A stretch of DNA of 64,000 nucleotides. It comes from Chloranthus sessilifolius (lineage: Eukaryota; Streptophyta; Magnoliopsida; Chloranthales; Chloranthaceae). Every line of letters starts with the position of its first letter. Within the stretch, counting starts at the first letter, position 1. The DNA lies in the NCBI GenBank assembly GCA_021018995.1, contig CM037588.1:146835725-146899724 (forward strand), given 5' to 3'. The position numbers were made by a program, and so were the translations under genes. The notes under the pieces are model-generated. The model was not told the DNA's origin, did no database searches, and worked only from the letters and a program-made list of their open reading frames with translations. Below, in pieces: positions 46,278 to 57,877 of the stretch.

Positions 46278-47869
46278 TTACTTCTCTCTATTAGACTCTT
46301 CCTCCTCCTCTGGCAACACTACTTTGTTATCAACTTGCTTTCCAGATCTCAACGTTGTGATTGCCCGAATTTGTTGTTGATTATCCTCTTGTGTTGAAGT
46401 TAACATTTGTTCAACAACCATTTGGCCCCTTGGGTTAGGAACAGGTTGGCTTGGAAACGAACCTTTTTCTCTTTCACAGAGAAAAGTTGCCAATTGCCCA
46501 ATTTGGGTCTCTATTTTAGAGATTGAGGACGTGTGAGAATGAATGAGTTTCATCAGGTCCTCAGTAGGAGTTTGTGTATGAGGACGTTGGGCAGCATTTC
46601 CCTGTGGGTTGTTAAATCCAGGTGGTGGAAATGTTGGCACAAAATTTTGTTGTGGTTGATTTTGATAACCTCCCATTGGTTGCGCAAACTGAAAATTCTG
46701 GTTCATTTGCTGTGGCTGCCCAACCTGATTTTGATTGTATTGAAATTGATTCGGGTTATTGAACCCTTGCTGCTGAAATTGCCCTTGACCGTAGTTCTCA
46801 TGCTGTTGAAATTTTATTGGGGATAAAAGTTTGTCCCCTGTTTCCTGGGCTGCATTCTTTGATTATCTTGTTTCCATGAGAAATTTGGGTGGTTTCTCCA
46901 ACTATTTGGGTTATTCTCATTGAAAACGTTTCCTTGATTCCACCCATAATTATTCACAATATTTAGCTGTTCAGATGTGTCTTCATGATAGTTCTGCATT
47001 GAAGGACAATCATCTGCCATATGCATTGGACTTGCACAAATTGAACATGGCTCAGGTTGTGTATTTACCATATGCACATTCTTCTTTAATTTCAATTCCT
47101 CCACTTGTTGAGTGAGGAAATCAATTTTAGCCATCAGATCTGGGGAATCCTTTACTACGTATAGTCCTCCTTTCTTAGTTGAACTCCCGGCTTGATCACG
47201 GGCTTTGACTGGTTATTCCCGAGTCTTTGTGAAATCCCAGTGCTGAGAATCCTCAGCCAGCTTTTCTAGGAAAGCATAAGATTCGGTTTCCTTAAGGCTC
47301 AGGAATCCTCCGCCATTCATTGACTCCACCAGATGTCTATTTGGTTGACTCAGTCCATTGTAGAAACACTGGACCAGTCTCCACTTTGAGTATCCATGGT
47401 GCGGACATTTGAGTAAGAGATCCATGAATCTATCCCAAGCTTCATATAATCTCTCATCTTCCTCTTGCGTGAAATTCGTGATTTCACGTCTAAGGACATT
47501 CGTCTTCACCATAGGGAAGAACTTTGACAGAAACTTTTTGACCATCTGATCCCAGGTGGTTATGGATCCCGATGGTAGAGAATTTAACCATGCTTTTGCT
47601 TTATCCTTTATAGAGAAAGGAAATAAGCGCAGCCTAACAGATTCTTCGCTGAAATTTTGGTAAACAGATGAGCAGACTTCGATGAAGTCTTTAACGTGCT
47701 GGTATGGATCTTCTCGCTCCATGCCATAAAAGATTGGAAGGATTTGGATGACATTTGTACGAATTTCAAATCGGCTATCAGGTGTGGCGGGGTATACAAT
47801 GCATGATGGGGTATTTGTAGTTATTATCGAGAAAAGCGGTTGGTTCTTCCTCTTGTTCGAGTTGCCCAT
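46278..47869 (-). pseudogene. Gag of complete Athila element
   Basis: The capsid part reads from 47869 to an in-frame TAA at 47213-47215 and contains ILPIFYGMEREDPYQHVKDF and LFPFSIKDKAKAWLNSLPSG, the retrotransposon gag domain. The same frame continues after the stop into a zinc knuckle CSICASPMHMADDC (CX2CX4HX4C; 46814-47134). A frameshift then leads to a glutamine/proline/asparagine-rich tail (46278-46706) that runs up to the protease region. An ATG in another frame upstream (near 47880, MTDNMNGQL) probably marks the original start, with a second frameshift near 47770. Gag forms the particle and binds element RNA. Confidence 0.85.
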
Positions 47870-47889
47870 TCATGTTGTCAGTCATATTG

Positions 47890-48286
47890 ACTTCGTGGAT
47901 GAGTCACTTGAAAATTTCTGCCTTGATCTAGCGTCCTTACGATTTGACCGACAGGCACGTTCGATCTCAGAATTTAAAGGTTCTAAATTTCTTTCTTTAG
48001 AAGACCTAGTGTGCATGCAAATGATGCACAGAGTGGAGGTTTCAGGCAGGAAAACCTCAGAAATTATTTATTTATTTATTTATTATTATTATTTTTTAAT
48101 TAAAATTTTAAAATTGAAATTTTCGAAATTTTTTTTTTTTTTTTTTAAAGATTGATTGATCGAGTGTGAGTCTCGATCAATCGAGGCAAGGTCGATATAT
48201 ATATATATTTTAAGCAGAAATACTATTTTAATCCTCGAAAATTCCTAAAATTTATTGTCTACCAAATATTCAGATTTTCTTAATTT
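47890..48286 (-). other. 5' leader of Athila element
   Basis: Between primer site and gag: A/T-rich, with a 15-20 nt T run (48130-48147), one ATCAATCGAG/CTCGATCAATCG pair (48150-48185) and no ORF. Confidence 0.5.
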
Positions 48287-48306
48287 GATCCCCGGCAACG
48301 GTGCCA
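48287..48306 (-). other. Primer binding site
   Basis: The minus strand reads TGGCACCGTTGCCGGGGATC, six bases inside the 5' LTR. It is close to the TGGCGCCGTTGCCGGGGA type that pairs with plant Asp-tRNA and is used by Athila/Tat elements; one base differs (TGGCAC). Confidence 0.85.
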
Positions 48307-48312
48307 AAAACT

Positions 48313-50116
48313 TGATGTGAATTTTTAATGTGATGTTTTACTCGCAAGTGCACGAATCGGTTTGTATATAGTGGGTGCGGAGTACGAGATCGTTCCCACG
48401 AGGACTAATTTTGAAAGATCTAAAAGAGACAAGCAATTCTAGAAATCTATGAAGATCTAACAGTATTCTACCAGTTTTATGATTTAAGCGGTTGATGAGA
48501 TGGTAATTAATGACTACAAAAATAAAACTTAATTGATGATTCAAAAGTAAAGGTAAAGATGAACGATAAAGATGAAGATGCTAAATCCTCCCATCTTTGG
48601 TCCGTGCTTCCCATAATATAAATCTAAGGATTAAACTATGAGATATTCCATTGGTAACAAACATCTTTTATGGAAGATCAATGGTCAACACCCTAATAGG
48701 TTCCACGTTGCATCCCTGTAATTAGGACTTAGATGATTTTCATATATAGATCTGGGATCAAGGGCATGGTTAGGCACACATGATCTCAGGTTCAAATAAA
48801 AATCATCCCCAAAGTGGGTGAAAATTCCAACAAGAATACCACTTATAAATCTGAAATCAAGGGCATGGCTAGGCACACTTTATTCAGATTAGAGAGTATT
48901 TAAGATAAAATTACCATTACAGATCCAAGATCCAGGGCATGGCTAGGCACACTCGATCCCGGAACATAATCGTAATTAGATCCACACGATGAAAGCAAAA
49001 AGACCATAACAATGATTGGGTAAAATTACCGTCACAGATTTGAGATCCCGGGCATGGGTAGGCACACGCGATCCCGGTTAGTGGTGGGGATTTCATCCGT
49101 TCATGATAGCACAACCATAAAATAAAATCTCATATTTTAATCCTTAATTTATATTATTAAAAGTACATCCCTCGGATGGGAATCATTAGATCCTCATCCC
49201 TATAAATTTAGCCACACATATTGTAATTAAATGACATAAATAAATAAAGACGGGAAAATAACATTAATTTAATAAATTAAAATTACCTCAAACTTCAAAA
49301 GAACTTACTTTGATCCAAAAGTACGATGATCTTCCGAAATGAAATTAATGCAGGAATAAACTTTGAACAAAATTTATAAACTGAAGGAATGAGTACTGAA
49401 AAATTAAGGGAACAAAGCTCTAAAAAAGGAATAATAAAACTTCCCTATTTCTATGTCTAACTATGAAAAATAAAGGCTAAAAACTAAAAAATCTAAAACT
49501 AAAACTCTTTCCTAAAATTAATTCTTCTTTTCCGAAGTGTTTGAGTCGCTTTAAATAGAACCCTCGTCGCAAAAGTCTCCCAAGCCGTAAATTCAGGGTC
49601 GATTAATCGACCCAATATGGTAGATGCATCGAGCCTCCAAAAAGTCCAAAAAAATAGCTTTAAAGTGTCAGTTCCGTGTCAGACACTGTCTTGTCCTCGA
49701 TTAATCGACCTACAGGGTCGATGCATCGACCCCCATAAATTCATGAATTTCAGCACCTTTTTTGTATCAGAGACTGCTTCGGTATTTTGGCCATAACTTT
49801 CTGTTCCGAACTCGGGTTGAGGTGAGTCCTATGCCGTTAGAAAGCTGACGAAAAGATCTACAACTTTCGTGTTTTGACAATTTCATAATTCGGCCGTCTT
49901 GAAGGTCCAAATGTAGCTACAAGTCGCACCAAGTTCTCGATTACCCAAAGTTGCAGTGTTTTGACATTATATTCAGAATTCTTGGGCTGTTTTCTATACT
50001 TGGCTTGTATTTACCTGAAACACTTCAAATCTAATAATTTTTATCAGATAGCCTTCATCGGACAGCTAAATATAGGTATTTAGGGGTGAAATATCATCAT
50101 ATTTCAGTACTCATCA
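48313..50116 (-). repeat. 5' LTR of complete Athila element
   Basis: 1804 bp, collinear with 35510-37331. It holds TCGATTAATCGA/TCGATGCATCGA palindromes (49600-49730) immediately upstream (minus strand) of the TATA-like tctatttaaagcg (about 49550-49562). Confidence 0.92.
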
Positions 50117-50121
50117 CTATA

Positions 50122-50189
50122 CGATGGGACATGGGAGAATAATCTTGACCGAGATGGGATAAAAGGTGTGAGAATGCATGAATTTGGGT
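50122..50189 (+). repeat. Right continuation of the GATGGGAC array
   Basis: cgatgggacatggg and gagatgggata continue the array that stops at 35504, confirming the pre-insertion order. Confidence 0.75.
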
Positions 50190-50538
50190 ATTGCGCGCCT
50201 GGTACCGGTCGCTTAATCTAATTGCGCACCTATTTTTAGGCGTGCGATTAAAAGTCTAAAGGGGGTCATTTATGCGTTTGGATGTGTGCGTGCAATCTAT
50301 TTATGCGTCTAACCATAGCGCATCATTGACGCATCACCAGGTCACTGTGTGGGTGACCTTTCGTATTACGTGCCACTTTTGTAGCGCGGGATCAGGGCGT
50401 CGCTCCTGCCAAGCGGGTGGAAGTTAGATTGTGCGAGCAGGGAGCTGCGTGTGACTTTGATTATGTGCTACTAATCAAGCACGTGATTGGATTACGTGTC
50501 TGGATTATGGCGCGCGATTAGACTACTCTCTATATAAG
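50190..50538 (+). promoter_or_regulatory. GCGC/ATTA motif cluster ending in a TATA box (copy 2)
   Basis: attgcgcgcc, attgcgcacc, gcgtgcgatta, attacgtgcc, attatggcgcgcgatta and related motifs run up to tatataaggg (50531-50540). Downstream, cttcat...ttacacc would be the transcript start. Confidence 0.55.
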
Positions 50539-50539
50539 G

Positions 50540-52530
50540 GGCAAAAATCTTCATATTCTTACACCTTGAGTTTTATCTTGACTTTTCTTGCTTTCTAGTG
50601 TTCTAACATTCGTGTACTTGTGATATTGGGTGATTAAACCGTCTGATTGAGATGTCGTTTCTTTCTATGCTCGTCCTTTTGCGGGATCTTTAACCTGATA
50701 TGTAGCTTGGTGGAGTGGATCTGAGAATGGGTGGAATTAGAAAAGAGAAGACATGTCTTCACATCAATCCCTTTTAGGGAGCAGTGAAGGCAACATTGAG
50801 GAGACGATGGTGGAGGAGGTGAAGAAGTGAGAGTTACAAGTGGAGGGATGTGCTCCCCAACCAATCCTCCATCTCTCTTTCTGAAGCCTCCAATTGGACG
50901 CTCTGCTCCTCGCTTAGTGTCCGTTTCGGATCTCCAGTTGTCATTTTGGGTTGTAAGTTAGGTTCTAGGTTTTCATTTTGGGTTGTATATTCAGGAGGTA
51001 TGCCTCCGGTGACATTGTGTAAAAATTTTATAATTAATGAATAGAAGGTGTTTGGTATCTGTTTTGGAATTTGGTTTGATTGAGTATTTATTTAAGTTTT
51101 GTTATGTAACTTTGAGGAATTTTATTTTTGTCATGATAAGAGCATGAGTTCCAAGTTTAGGATTTTTAAGGTTTGTTTGTCTTAGTCTAATGTTTGATGA
51201 CATCTGGTTAGAAATGTGTGAGTTTGGGTTTAATTTGTGGACATTCTAGATGGGGTTAGGTGCTTTAATCTATTGGTTCATCTATTCTATGGTAGATTTG
51301 TGTCTCTTAGAGAGCTAAGTGTTGTGAGATTATTGGTTTACTTTCGTTTGCTATGGATTATGATTTTCAAGGGGGATATGTGTTAGGCTTGGATGAAGGA
51401 TTCTTTGAAATGTGATACTTGTTGAATTATAGTAAAAGAGAACAAAATTCATATAAGGGTTTAAATAGGGTTGGGTTTTATTTTGCATTTTGGTCTGAAG
51501 CTCAGGATTAAAAGTTTTGGGGCATTTTTTTTGTTGTCAATTTGGGGCATTTTTTTGTTTTGATTGTACATTAATGTCTTTTTTTCCTTTCTATTTTGTA
51601 TCCTCGATTTTGAACCCGAAGAATTATGATTATTTAGTGAATTATTGGGAATGGATGGGATTGGAAATTCGGGGTGGTGCCAGGGTTGGTGCTATCAATT
51701 CAACTCGAAGTGTCACCCCATTGGGAGAAGAGATGGAGGAGTTAAAAGCAGAGGAGAAGAAACCTAAGGATAAGGCAGGGTCAGAGTTCTCGTGACAGAC
51801 ACCTATCTTTCCTTAGTAGGCTTTGCAGATTCAGCGTTAGTTGCTCCTCCTTGTTATGCTTTCTAAGGTGAGCTTCCATAGGTGGATCCCACAGGTCCTG
51901 GGTGGCTTTTTGTGAGCTACTCTTTTCTCTGCCGGCTTGGGGCTTTGAGATGGTGCTGCTTCATCATGTGGTTGGAAGAATTGTGTGGCAAGGAATATCT
52001 CTGGAATAAAAGGGGGAGGAAAGGATGTCGTTGTCAGAATTCGTTCAGGGTGTCCTCCCTCTCTGGGCTTCTCCGAGATCTCTTGTTTCCAGAATAAATC
52101 TGGATTCAGGCATTGCCTGAACGTGTTGATTTTTAATTTCTTATTTTAAGTCGTATTTTCTGAGGGTATGCCCTCAGTGTGATTTGTAAATTTTATCTTA
52201 TTTATAGAATGGAATTTTGGGAATTTTGAAAGTTTTGATTTGGTTGAATTGACTTGGGGTGCATCCTTTGCTTTGATTAATCTTCTTTTGATTGTGGTCG
52301 GTGTACTCGGGTGTGGTTTCGGCTTGGTTGGTGTGAACTAAGAGGCAAGTAATAGTATTTTAATACGTTTGAGTTTCGATGTTTCAATTTTGTCTTGGAT
52401 TTTCGGAGCGTGTATGCTTGTGTTAGATGGTACGTATGTATTTTGTGTCGTTGGCGTAGTTTGTTTGTTGGTGCTCAAGCATGTAGTTTCCATTTCTGGT
52501 TGCTACGGCTGGCCAAACACATTTTTTGTC
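50540..52530 (+). other. Two related non-coding segments with a 3' hairpin
   Basis: Segment 1 (to about 51050) and segment 2 (to about 52215) each end with a hairpin around a tatg loop: ggaggtatgcctcc (50994-51007) and ctgagggtatgccctcag (52160-52177). Each is followed by g(t)g...ttgt(g)taaaaattttat-type sequence. The frames in between (for example 51517-51795, 51882-52097) have no recognised domain. They might be untranslated or transposon 3' ends. Confidence 0.4.
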
Positions 52531-52534
52531 AGGC

Positions 52535-52922
52535 TTCAATAATTACGCGCTGTCCTATGAACGCACAATTAAATTACGCTCTTGGGAGAAGGCACGTGAT
52601 AGGAAGGACGAAAGGGATATTGCGCGCTAAGATGGATGCGTATGATTCGATCACGCGTTCACTGTATTACGCATTAATGGAGGGTTGCTGGCTTAGTATA
52701 TAAGCGGTATCTGGGATTTATGTGTTGGATTTTTGACGTATAACCAAATTACACGTCCATATCTAGGCGCGTGATAGTCAGGATGCGGGTTTTTGAGCGG
52801 GCGATGTTAATATTGCGCGCGACTCATGAGTCGCGTGATTTGGATTGTGCGCTATCTGTCAAGCGTGCAATTGGGTTGCGTACCTAGATTCAGGCGCACG
52901 ATCAGCCTGAGTGCTATATATG
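52535..52922 (+). promoter_or_regulatory. GCGC/ATTA motif cluster with two TATA boxes (copy 3)
   Basis: attacgcgct, attgcgcgc, gatcacgcgtt, ggcgcgtgat, attgcgcgcgac and gtgcaattgggttgcg repeat through the segment. TATA boxes are tatataagc (about 52696-52704) and gctatatatg (52913-52922). The second lies 170 bp before the first ATG of the PMD gene and is its likely promoter. Confidence 0.6.
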
Positions 52923-53091
52923 TCCGTGGGTCTTCATTTCTAATCGCGCTATTCATTTTTTTCTGGAATTTTCTTTTCCTTGTCTTCTTGTGCTCTGATT
53001 TTTGTGTTTTCTCGATATTTCACGGTCTACTCGTCCGTTTAGGGCGCCGTTTGTTTCGTTCTTTTTAGTTTCTTGAGTTCTTTCTTTTGAG

Positions 53092-55660
53092 ATGGAGTCC
53101 GAGGGTAGTGATAGACCAGACTTCACCGCCTCCGAGTTGGAGGGGTTGCTGATCGGGGAGATAGGTGCGGCTTCTAAGGCTCTGGCTGCCGTTGGTATCG
53201 TGGAGGAGGGTACTGAGGTGTCGATCAGGGAGGAGATTCCTGAGATCAGAGGTGGTGAGGATGTTGAGATTACTGGCAAGGCTGAGGATGAGGGTGAGGT
53301 TGAGAGAGATGAGGGTGAGGATGAGGTTGAGAGAGGTGAGGAGGAGCGTCAGGCTCGCACACACTTCCTGCTGGAGGATTTCTTCGCTTGAGACCAGGTA
53401 GGTACCCGCGAGCAAGAGTTTCTTCACTTTTCTAGGCATTTAGGTTGTGACATAGACTTATTAGGATCCGAAAACCCTTCTAATCTATGTCGAATCTGCA
53501 CCGATTATTAATTGTGTGCTCGTTCATGCATCATGACTGCATTTAATGATAGGTTATGTTTCTGTTTTATTGTTCTTGTCTTTATCATGTTTTGTGTGCT
53601 TGTTATGAACTGTTACTATGTGTTTTCATGTATTTTTATTTTCTTTTAGCTCTAGGTCTACTTGTCTCTTGTCGTAGGTGTGCGTTCTAGTCTTATTATG
53701 TTTTTATTTATTTTTCATTCGGTAGGAGCCTCCGTAGCTGGCTATCAGCTTGACATGGTCTAAGTCTCACACTTGGTATCGTGACTTGCCGGAGTTTCAG
53801 TGGGCGCGATTGGCGTCTTTCGGATTTGGGCCGATCCTGGAGTTGGAGCCTTTTCAGGTCGATCATGATCTGATCGCGAGGATTCTAAAGAGGTGGAGGG
53901 AGGAGCATCAGACGCTTCTCTTCTCGATTGGTATGTTGTTGTCGACTCTAGAGGACTGAGTCCGCATCACTAGTCTTCGGTTCGAGGGTGAGCCAATTAC
54001 GGGGTAGATGGCAGGAAATTATTTGGGGGTGTGCAAGGAGATTTTGGGCGTCTCGTATAGGTCTAGTGGCTCAGGATCGGGGATAGTCCCAGTCACTTGG
54101 TTCCTTGGCACGTTTGCTAGGGGCTTCATCCCTCTGAGGTGTCATTCAGAGCTGAGGACGTATTTCGAGGCTCGTTGCGTGGCGATGGCGGGTCAGGAGC
54201 CCATGTCTGAGTCGGGGTTGACTGCAGATAGGGTGCTTCAAGCATTCTTGATGCATTTCTTTGGCGCGATACTCTGCTCTTCTTCGACTTGGGGATGCAT
54301 TACCAGGTTATTTTTTATGCTTCTCGGGGACTTGGATCGGCTCCCTACCTATGCTTGGGGTGCAGCCGCATTGGCGCATCTCTATGAGCAGCTTTATCGT
54401 CGGGGGCGAGGTGTCGCGAGAATCGAAGGTTTCCTTCCCTTCCTCCAGGTGAGTTTTGGTTAATTGGTGTCATAACGTCTTCGATTTTCTTTTTTGTTTG
54501 CTCTTTTAGTCGTAGCAACTGTTTCAACATTTTTTTTGTTCTCTAGTTTTAGGCGTATGATCACTTTGCCTTTCTTTGTCCATGGGTCCCGACGGAGATT
54601 ACGTTCACGTTTTTGTAAATGCATGTGTGGAGGATGGCATTGGGTCGTCATCGTTGGTCTTCGAATCTTTAGATCGCGGGATGCCTTTTGAGGACATGCA
54701 CGCTGGCAAGGTAGGTGTTGTCTATGTTGTCGTTACATTTTCTCGGTTTGGTGCTTTTATTTCTTGGGTTTTAGCATTTATTGACGATTTGGCCTATTGG
54801 TTTATAGGTGATTTGGAGGCCCTACACAGCTGGGGAGGATGTCGATGTGCCAGTGATTCAATCTGGCCAAGCTTTCTTTGATGTGGACATATGAGTCCAT
54901 TGTTTTGAGAAGGTAGAGAGGATCCACCTATCTCGGGTGGTACAATAGCTGAGAGTCGCTCAAGGAGTCCCTCCAAAGTTTTGCCACAGGGTGGCGAAGA
55001 GGATGATCGATTCCCCTGGTCAGAACTTTACAGAGCGGATGGCAGATCAGATGGCAGATTTTAGGTCCGGGGGGACTAGGGTAACGAGGCACGTGATGAG
55101 GTGGATGCCCGAGAGTTTGCGAGATGGTTTAGGATTATGGGTGGTGGGCTTATTTACGTGACCCTTTCATGGGAGTGGTTCTTTTGCAGTCGACAGTCCT
55201 GAGTTAGTGTCGGTGTTGAGGGAGAGATTGGTCGCGTTAGAGCAGGGCCATCTCACTGCCGCGGAGAGTTGGATGCCCTTCATAGGGCGATGGAGAAAGC
55301 GAGGTGCGCTCCTCGTCTTGATGAGGAGATGTTGCGCCTCCTGACTACTTCTGTGGCTCAGACTAGGGCAGTAGAGGATGAGCTGAGAGTTCAGCTGGCG
55401 GAGACCCGACGATCTCTGGTGAGTATATTTGTTTATGGGTTTTGTCCACTTCTATCCTAGTGTGGTGGCCTTATTTGTTTCTTCTTTTGTTTGTCAAACT
55501 GAGAGAGAGGGTGAGGTTGCTCGTCAGGCGGCCCTGTTGGAGGTCTATCGTGGTTAGCAGTTGGCTGATCGGGAGGTAGCGGCTAGTCTACATTATGAGG
55601 TCGATCAATTGGTAAGTGTCTATATGAATATGGTTTCGTTAATTGTTAGTGTTGTGCGCT
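53092..55660 (+). pseudogene. Plant mobile domain (PMD, aminotransferase-like) gene, decayed
   Basis: A first exon (ATG 53092) encodes an acidic 99-residue segment (E/G/R-rich). The PMD lies in 53750-54462: LIARILKRWREEHQTLLFSI, then RITSLRFEGEPITG, EILG and FLMHFFGAILCSS ... YAWGAAALAHLYEQLY, which follow the PMD pattern. Further exons read AYDHFAFLCPWVP (from about 54551) and VIWRPYTAGEDVDVPVIQ ... FEKVERIHLSRVV (from about 54808), again PMD-like, and a coiled-coil part (55269-55460). In-frame stops at 53958, 54006 and in both later exons show it is dead. PMD proteins include the MAIN/MAIL1 type nuclear proteins and many transposon-borne copies; its repeat-rich setting suggests a transposon-borne one. 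The gene is cut off by the Athila element at 55701. Confidence 0.7.
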
Positions 55661-55700
55661 TGCCAATTTATGTGTTTGTTGTTATTCATAGAGAGCCGAG

Positions 55701-57142
55701 TGATGAGTAGTGAAATATGATGATATTTCACCCCTAGATACCTATATTTAGCTATCCGATGAAGGCTATCTGATAAGAATTATTAGATTTGAAGTGTTTC
55801 AGGTAAATACAAGCCAAGTGCAGAAAACAACCCAAGAATTCTGAAAATAATGTCAAAACACTGCAACTTTGGGTCATCGAGAACTTGGTGCGACTTGTAG
55901 CTCAATTTGGACATTCAAGACGGCCGCATTATGAAAATTTTAAAACATAAACGTTGTAGAGATTTCTGTCAGCTTTCCAACGGCGTAAGAATCGGCTCAA
56001 TCTGAGTTCGGGACAGAAAGTTATGGCCAAAATACTGAAGCAATGTCTGATGTAAAGTTCGGCGGGAATTCACGAAAATTTGGGAGGTCGATGCATCGAC
56101 CCTATTGGGTCAATTAATCGACCCTAAATTTTCGAGTTGGAACACCTTTGTGGCTGGGAAACTTCGGCTCTATTTAAAGCGGATCAAACACTTCGAAAAG
56201 GAGAGCAAGAATTAGAGGAAGAATTGGAGCAAAAATTCGAGCAAAAATTAGGGCAGGAATTAGAGATAGGAATTAGAGAGGGGAATTAGAGATAGATAAT
56301 TAGAGAGTTAGTTTTGGCTTTTCTTTAATGAGAGATTTTTTTAGAGAGAGTTTTTTTGGAGAGGATTATTTTATTCATTATTATTTTTGGTTTTAGACTC
56401 CTCTGAGCATCTTTTTTAAAAGTTCTTCTTTTCTCCTTCTTCTAGGGATTGATTTGGGTAGATTGTACTTAGGATTTGCACTGTCTTTCTTTTACATTCA
56501 TAGATTGTATTTAGGAAAAGGCATTGTAACCAAAGATTTTTGGAAGAAATAAAAAGAGGAATGACTTTGAATGAATAATGAGATCATACACCAAAGATGA
56601 GCGGCTAAATCAGTAGATCGGGAAAGATGGGATCCCCAGATAAGTACCCATATTTATGATTAATACCATAGTCTAATGTTTTTATTGTTTTGATCTACAC
56701 ATCACGAGATACGCTATGCTTCTTACATGACTCATACCGCAATGATAGGCTGAGTCATTGTTTTTAGATAGGGTATGCCGGATTGATGATCATACTTTAT
56801 TTCAAATCATTTTTATAAATGAATGATGGTGATGGTGTGAATGATTCTTTAATGAAAGGGGGGTACAAATCTGGGGTAGCATATTTCTTGATCTTATTTA
56901 AATATTATTCTTAGATTCATCAGTAATTAGTTGTTTAGATTAATTTATTTTTTTTGCATTTAGAAAAAGTGATAAATTTTTGGTTAAATTGAATCTGCCC
57001 TTTGGTACTTCCTTGGGGACGTTTTTAAATCTCTGAAAGAATTAATTAAAATTCAAGATTTTCCTGTGGGTTCGACACCTTTGTTCTTGTCATACTGCAA
57101 TAGATCTTGTGCACTTGCAAGGGTTACACTTTAAATACACCA
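55701..57142 (+). repeat. 5' LTR of second Athila element
   Basis: It starts TGATGAGTAGTGAAATATG, ends ...ttaaatacacca, 1442 bp. One TCGATGCATCGA and one TCAATTAATCGA (56086-56118) lie before the TATA-like ctatttaaagc (56170-56180). The gagatacgctatgc / gggtatgccgg block (56707-56785) matches the duplicated block of the LTR at 6672-8402. Confidence 0.88.
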
Positions 57143-57148
57143 AGTTTT

Positions 57149-57166
57149 TGGCGCCGTTGCCGGGAA
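57149..57166 (+). other. Primer binding site
   Basis: TGGCGCCGTTGCCGGGA, complementary to the 3' end of plant Asp-tRNA, six bases inside the LTR. Confidence 0.88.
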
Positions 57167-57845
57167 AATCGGCAAAATTTTGATTAATTCGGTTAGGGAT
57201 TTTTTTTTGTGTTTTGATTAAAAAAAAAAAAAAAAAAAAAATCAATATTTGGATTTCTGCTTTACAAAATCTTCTTTCCCTTATTTTTCTCTTTTAGGTA
57301 AGTTTGTATAGGACTATTTTAGGAAGTTTAGGTTTTTAGGACTTCTTATTTTAGTAGGATTCTTTTTCCTTATTTTCCTCTTTTAGATATTCTAGAATTT
57401 TCTAAAATTAGTTATTAATTTTTTTGGAAGTTTATAAATTTAGGATTTTTAGGAAGTTGAGATTTTTAGGCTTTTTATTTTAGATTTTGTAGGAGTCTTT
57501 TAAGAAGTTTAGGGTTTTAGGACTTCTTATTTTAGTAGGATTCTTTTTTTTTATTTTCCTCTTTTAGATATTCTAGGATTTTCTAAAATTAGTTATTAAT
57601 TTTTTAGGAAGTTTATAAATTTAGGATACCTTCCTTAGGAAATTTAGGAATCTTTTATTTTTTTCCCTTATTTTTCTCTTTTAGATAAGATTTTGTAGGA
57701 TTGCCATTAGGTTTAAAATTTAATTTTTTTTAATTTTAATTTTTGAAATTCGAATTAAAAAAAAAAAAAAAAATTATTTTGAATTTTGAATTTTAATTTT
57801 TGAAATTCGGATTTAAAAAAAAAAAAAAAAAATTTTTTAATTTTA

Positions 57846-57877
<32 letters not shown>

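Larger units (their letters stand above)
35510..50116 (-). mobile_element. Complete Athila-type Ty3/gypsy retrotransposon
   Basis: Full-length element of 14.6 kb with the perfect target duplication ctata (35505-35509, 50117-50121). On the minus strand: 5' LTR (50116-48313), Asp-tRNA-like primer site, gag, pol in the order PR-RT-RNaseH-INT, an extra ORF block at the env position, a small proline-rich ORF, a 1.8-kb conserved 3' UTR, polypurine tract and 3' LTR (37331-35510). Athila assignment rests on the primer site, the DLGASVN protease, the FMDD reverse transcriptase and the GGCAACCCAA motif after pol. LTRs differ at several dozen sites by eye, so the insertion is not recent, but gag and pol are broken mainly by single stop codons. 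Confidence 0.92.

Noticed and set aside
44487-46826. Plus-strand frames opposite Athila pol and gag
   Set aside because: Antisense to clear protease, RT and gag motifs; no independent support.
52953-53439. Minus-strand frames of 108 and 124 codons
   Set aside because: Antisense to the acidic first exon of the PMD gene; low complexity.
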